Shown here one piece after another: positions 60,701 through 64,000 of a stretch of DNA of 64,000 nt (within the stretch, counting starts at the first letter, position 1; each line of letters begins with the position of its first letter). The stretch comes from Asparagopsis taxiformis (lineage: Eukaryota > Rhodophyta > Florideophyceae > Bonnemaisoniales > Bonnemaisoniaceae). The stretch lies in contig JALQPE010002235.1 of assembly GCA_030407315.1 (NCBI GenBank), forward strand, positions 1 to 64,000, given 5' to 3'. The notes beneath the pieces are model-generated. The model was given only the letters and a program-made list of their open reading frames with translations, was not told the origin of the DNA and ran no database searches. A program made the position numbers and the translations under genes.

Positions 60701-62123
60701 CAATAGAGAGTCGAAATTGATAGAGATCAGGAACGTGTGTGACGTGTCAGAGCGCATCGATCGCGTTATTTCGAGTGTCACAATTTCCGATTTCCATTGG
60801 CCTGAATCACTGGCCGTGTCAAACGAACAACGATTCGTCGCGTATTCTCTTGGGAACAGTTGTGTTGTTTACATCATTGACAGCCGGAATGGAAATGGTT
60901 TGCATTCGCTTCCAGATCTAGAGGAATGGGCGCTATCGCTAGCATCCGATGAACAAGATGAGGCAACCAATTCTTCGAGTTCCGGTGACTCGAGTAGTAC
61001 GACAGAAGGTGAACTGACGCGGGGTATTGGGACACTGTCGTTCAGTGCAGATGGGAACATTATCTCAGCTTGTGCAGCAGCAAATCCGAACGCATATGAC
61101 AAGATTCGATCGGTCGTCCATACGAAGTCCATGTCCTGGAATGTGCAGTCTGGAGAAGCGCTGAACGAAACACAGCTGGACGGCGACAGTACCGCCAAGA
61201 GCGGCTCCGAAACTCCCCACTTGGTCTGCAATATGAAGTTTGACGAAAAGTCTTTCCGATACTCACCGAGAGTGACGTGTGATCAAGGGGCATCATCTTC
61301 CATTATTGCCACCGTGGAAGGTTATGTGCTTGGAGCCCATTACATCGCCGACTCGTCTCGATTACACCTGTTAATATGGAAGAGAGGTATGTACTATATT
61401 GATCTAATCACTGAAAGCACCCGACTCCCACCTCGCGACGAACCTCCTCTACTCCTCCCACATCCCCATCCCCCCCTATCGCAGGACAAAATTACGAATT
61501 CCGCGCCTGACGGGATGTATGACGTTTTCATAAGTCATGCTGGTCCGGACAAACAATTCATTGCCGAACCGTTGTTCGAAGAACTTGTCGCCAATGGTCT
61601 CAAAGTGTTTTTCGACAAGAGGGAACTACATCCCGGGCAGAATGCTCCCCAGAAAATGGACAGCGCAATGGAGACAGCAAGGATAGCAGTGGTGATACTG
61701 TCACCGCAATTTGCTTGTCGCCCATGGACCATAAAAGAATTGCTGTGTTTCCTGCGACGCTTCAGGAGTGGTGGTGAAAGGGCTGTGATTATAATCCCTG
61801 TGTTCTATCGATTAACGCTAGAAGATTGTAGAGATGCGCTGATGATCGAGGATGAAGATGGGAACAAAGTGCTGATGACAAAGGAATTTCTGCAACGAAT
61901 GGCGCGGAACAGCGAATATGGCATTGCAGACGTTGTGCAAGGCCTTCGGGAAATGAGAGGGATCACAGGAATTGAGAACTTGGAAAATGCGACAAACCAA
62001 GCCGGAAGCGAGGCGGCGGCGAGCCGGAAGACGTTTATTGGAAGGATTGTAGAGGCTGTGATGAAAGCGATGGGGCGCATAGAACGGAGAGAGGTAGCGG
62101 GTCCGAGTAGAGCGGCAGGGTGA
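57774..62123 (+). CDS. G7: intact NB-ARC-WD40-TIR receptor (class II, TIR-b)
   Basis: One frame of 1449 codons runs from the ATG at 57774 (GCCATG). Residues 1-80 are Pro/Ser-rich. The start is MQNFPS without Gly2, so it cannot be myristoylated as class I can. NB-ARC: GMGGAGKTT (121-129), FLLIFDDVWD (207-216), LTSTRNE (244-250), GLPLAL (309-314), and RLHDLVHDV in the MHD position (442-450). The linker EEEEWWKLKK is at about 494-503. WD40 runs from about 660 to 1230, with TIRVWDTA near 808 and SVRVWDVRSGE. TIR from 1247: GMYDVFISHAGPDK, VFFDKRELHPGQ, LSPQFACRPW, Glu1322 in KELLCF, and PVFYRLTLEDCRD. It is the intact partner of pseudogene G4. Probable role: ATP-switched sensor with TIR output. 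Confidence 0.9.
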   Translation: MQNFPSQPHSPTPNPSSTEPSNAPHQTTSPVPSTAALLNAPSSSPHPVSQPSHPPPHSTPTPSSAQPSRPPRTPQPSVFHVPRNSRHIVLDFSRHSRTPESKAKLALLSNDPNQNAIALVGMGGAGKTTILRALGRRTDVWQKFPDGVWFIELGHDAKVQRLLDQLAEIVTDAFPDFLPKFTHLAAKDNTHVNMMEKLIDLLAAKRFLLIFDDVWDLDPSVYTLVDTACKGVQEIDGGGSCKVLTSTRNEAIGRVPTHDVSIAVSPEDLRRETCTAILCKYAGIESNEVLSWSSANRDALDGIIEVCAGLPLALSVAGCGMQEVFGRRRDVCGPNAIVQYEESLRRSSVQLSGAESGSRHRGLDVAIQSSLECLERGWEGQRMRVGEMFRSFCVVEKQMCLPLGAIEKLWDVEDVLSAVRMFSRYSVVWLEEDEGGLVMGVRLHDLVHDVCVGMAEGREGVRWWHSRLVEGYRACLRTSRDEGMETVGGGTEAEEEEWWKLKKTESDKYMREHVVRHLLGAGRITEAVQLLTDYRWIEEMNKDEERPAFRKVISELEMLRKYLEEKEEKTENVRRIVRDLSVVVRAMELCMMPYCMKNREECTYQLFGRLRDVVSESGVAERIACSIERYGERPWARCGPGMLASGKSWLRGVLKLENEGECMCVGIGGEVIVGGGEGELWVLDGHDGTVKKTLVHHADYSVVSVFFDRNTGLMYSCDRTGQVTIWKNEEKWRTMQVERRGRMELIELMQVLPSLKKVVLGTDQGRLLVTDIPSGGVVQTVAAHYDGVSSLAIGGSEHVIVSASRDGTIRVWDTAGFEDNGTVFEGHTDWVYSVALSADGRLLASGSWDRSVRVWDVRSGEQLWTSPDGHDSRVFSVLFSGDGRLMYSAGDGNTSVWRVSDGGRDVSLVHILSNVSTYNVTLLCLRNGSDLFAMSRNQVEVWDARQVGNTIDWVSPFLQDLHRFGASEDGSTLLTANRESKLIEIRNVCDVSERIDRVISSVTISDFHWPESLAVSNEQRFVAYSLGNSCVVYIIDSRNGNGLHSLPDLEEWALSLASDEQDEATNSSSSGDSSSTTEGELTRGIGTLSFSADGNIISACAAANPNAYDKIRSVVHTKSMSWNVQSGEALNETQLDGDSTAKSGSETPHLVCNMKFDEKSFRYSPRVTCDQGASSSIIATVEGYVLGAHYIADSSRLHLLIWKRGMYYIDLITESTRLPPRDEPPLLLPHPHPPLSQDKITNSAPDGMYDVFISHAGPDKQFIAEPLFEELVANGLKVFFDKRELHPGQNAPQKMDSAMETARIAVVILSPQFACRPWTIKELLCFLRRFRSGGERAVIIIPVFYRLTLEDCRDALMIEDEDGNKVLMTKEFLQRMARNSEYGIADVVQGLREMRGITGIENLENATNQAGSEAAASRKTFIGRIVEAVMKAMGRIERREVAGPSRAAG

Positions 62124-64000
62124 AGATATTTTGCAGTAAAATCACGTTGAAGAAATTTGTTGTGCGCATCGGTGTGGGGAGAGTTCACTTCCAGCGCGAT
62201 TGACGATAGTCGAGCGTTTGTCGAGACCAACAGATAGTGGGTATAGCGAAGCGGAAGAGTGGTAGCGTGGATGTCGGGGCACTGAAAATGTACCCCCACC
62301 ATTCCATCCACGACTGCTTCACTATCATTCCGCAACGACGAATGCACCACTATTGGCTCCATCAGAATCTCAATAATGTGCGTTGAACGATATGAACTCT
62401 ACTGCAACATGCATTTCCTCGTAAGCAAGTACATGCATTTTCACCTCCCATCACTCGAGCTTTCGAACCGTTCGCTATCTGCTCCAATGGAAGCGCCATC
62501 GGTGAAAATCCTGGATTGCGGTCTGTGATTGTGCCCACTGGTGCCAATATCGCAGGTAGAACGACTTTTGGGGCAAACGGCGGAATGACCGTGACGGGGC
62601 ACGGGGTAAGGGATGTGTTGAGGACGCTACAGTCGCTGGACAATGCAAAGGGTATTGGGCAAACCGCAGTGACTGGAGATAGCGGTGCGGAGAAGGCGGG
62701 GCATCCGAAATTTGTCGATGGCATCAGGGGCGCAATAGTCGAGTGCATGAGGCGGCAAAGTGGCGAGGCTGTTGGTCATAGTATGGCGCAACGATTAGAA
62801 ATCGCAAATTGGGAAGATGAACAGTGATGAAGAACCCGTCATTGGAGTATTTCAGGCGACAAGAATACACCGGCAACAAGGGATGCCACACGGGCTGGCT
62901 GGTTTCTCGGCCGCAGAGGCGTTCCTAGAAAGGGTAGCGCATATGATCGTGTTGTTGGTAAAAGTTGTAGTCATGTTTATTGACATACGTATGAAATGGG
63001 CGAGATACGATTCCGTTGATGTGCGATTTGTTGGTGAAACAAATGTCACCAAATGTGGTCTTGTGTCTGAGCGAAAAAGTGCAGGTGGAGGACAGTTGCA
63101 ACTTATCAAAAGCATTCGCGCCCAAGATGTCCAGCCAGGATTCGTCGATGTCAGTGAACATATTCCACAGTATTCTACGCGGAGTGCAAGCAAAAAATCG
63201 ATACCACTCGCCATAATGGAACGTCACGTGCCCCATGGTCAGTCACCCGTACCCCGCTCCATTTCATCAACGCCACCCATGCCCATCGGTATTCGATGAG
63301 TCGCATATCTCGACAGTAGACATGTCCGGAAACAGCAACTGCAACCACCCAACTCGATCGCATTTGCCCCCTCTTGGACATGACACAGATCGTTGCGCTT
63401 GCTGTACCGACATGCAAAACAACCAGCCCGTAGACATCACGCAGTGCAGTTGCATGCCGCCACATCCCTCTGATCGGATGCCCCCAAACGGCAGTCGGCG
63501 ACGACCGTTCAGACGCGCCTTCTCGCATCATGGGTCTGCCTCTGTTTCAAACTGCGCCTGATACAAGCTGAGACTCAGCTACGCGCAACATGGCTGCACG
63601 CAATGGAAACGGTCAGTGTTTGGCGATGGAATTTCCGCAGTGATGGACAGTTGATCATGTAGCAATCGGTACGCCCACTGCATGGCGACGGCGGGATGTT
63701 GATGCGAGCGTCGGGTGCGCCATTGCGGGTGTGACTGTGACTCGATGGTTTGGTGCAGTGTGTAGCATGCGAGTATCGATGAGCGGGTCGAGTTGGTCGC
63801 GAGTCGTCCGATGGCGAGCGGTGTTTGGACAGCTGTCGGGAATTGAATCGAGCGAGTGCATCGAGTGGTAGAGAAATTGGATGGTTTGTGCGCATTGCTG
63901 GCGCATTCCAAGTTGGTGGGGCACGGGCACTGTGGCGTGTGCCAATGGAAATGCGACAAGTCTGTGCATCTGGAGATCGTAAATTGAGATATCGAGAGCG
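62124..64000 (+). repeat. Beta spacer, copy 3, running off the window
   Basis: It is homologous to 11556-13420 and 35977-37830, in register, to the last base. By analogy a class I gene should lie about 2.2 kb beyond the window end. It contains the best preserved TIR-tail relic (62584-62827). Open frames at 62817-63299 and 63235-63561 are not kept in the other copies. Confidence 0.75.
62584..62827 (+). pseudogene. Relic of a TIR-gene C-terminus in beta spacer 3
   Basis: This is the best of the three relics, in one open frame. GVRDVLRTLQSL, GIGQTAVTGDSG and AEKAGHPKFVDGI, then AIVECMRRQSGEA, align with the last 70 residues of G5 (DVLKALQSL, GIENKNGVTNG, EKAGQRRFVEEI, AIVEAKKR). The open frame continues upstream (from 62516) into sequence with no clear match. 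It is too short to be a TIR by itself, since the fold and Glu are missing. Confidence 0.6.

Noticed and set aside
1..64000. Searched by eye for tRNA or rRNA genes, CRISPR arrays and telomere repeats.
   Set aside because: No cloverleaf, rRNA core, regularly spaced short repeats or terminal repeat tract was recognised. A covariance-model scan would be decisive for small RNAs.

Overview
ORGANISM. This is eukaryotic nuclear DNA: long, mostly intronless genes with Kozak-type starts (ACCATGG), decayed Ty3/gypsy and Ty1/copia retroelements, and no bacterial-style operons or ribosome binding sites. NB-ARC, WD40 and TIR modules in compact single-exon genes, plus both retroelement types, would suit an intron-poor alga, for example a red alga. 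That placement is inference and weak.

LAYOUT. Bases 1-4430 are very CpG-rich and hold a broken Ty3/gypsy element on the minus strand (gag, retropepsin with DTGA, pol linker), cut by the window edge. Bases 4432-6791 hold a broken, internally deleted Ty1/copia element, also minus strand, of sharply different base composition. From 6880 to the end there is one tandem array of seven plus-strand copies (G1-G7) of a large gene of about 1400-1450 codons. The order of domains is: Pro/Ser-rich N-terminus, NB-ARC ATPase, helical linker, WD40 propeller, C-terminal TIR. G5 (40323-44666) and G7 (57774-62123) are intact. G6 (50488-54770) is intact if an 89-base N-terminal intron is removed. G3 (23985-28354) has a single one-base frameshift that splits it into NB-ARC and WD40-TIR frames. 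G1 (7185-11555), G2 (15933-20090) and G4 (31635-35976) are pseudogenes.

ARRAY LOGIC. Two 5' classes exist. Class I starts MGKCFS and has a CRE-containing promoter. Class II starts MQNFPS. Three TIR types exist (a, b, c). Two spacer families exist: alpha follows TIR-a genes and leads into class II genes; beta follows TIR-b genes and leads into class I genes. Reading along: I-b, beta, I-a, alpha, II-a, alpha, II-b, beta, I-c, gamma, I'-a, alpha, II-b, beta. The array looks like an ancestral two-gene repeat reshuffled by unequal crossing over inside the genes. The spacers carry further relics, including decayed TIR tails.

LIKELY ROLE. By family knowledge, NB-ARC/WD40 proteins are ATP-switch receptors that oligomerise on ligand sensing (as Apaf-1 does), and TIR domains with the retained Glu can act as NADases or adaptors. 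These genes are therefore plausible innate-immunity or cell-death receptors with the effector at the C-terminus. Turnover is rapid, and four of seven copies carry a one-base loss in the same G-rich stretch at the NB-ARC/WD40 junction.
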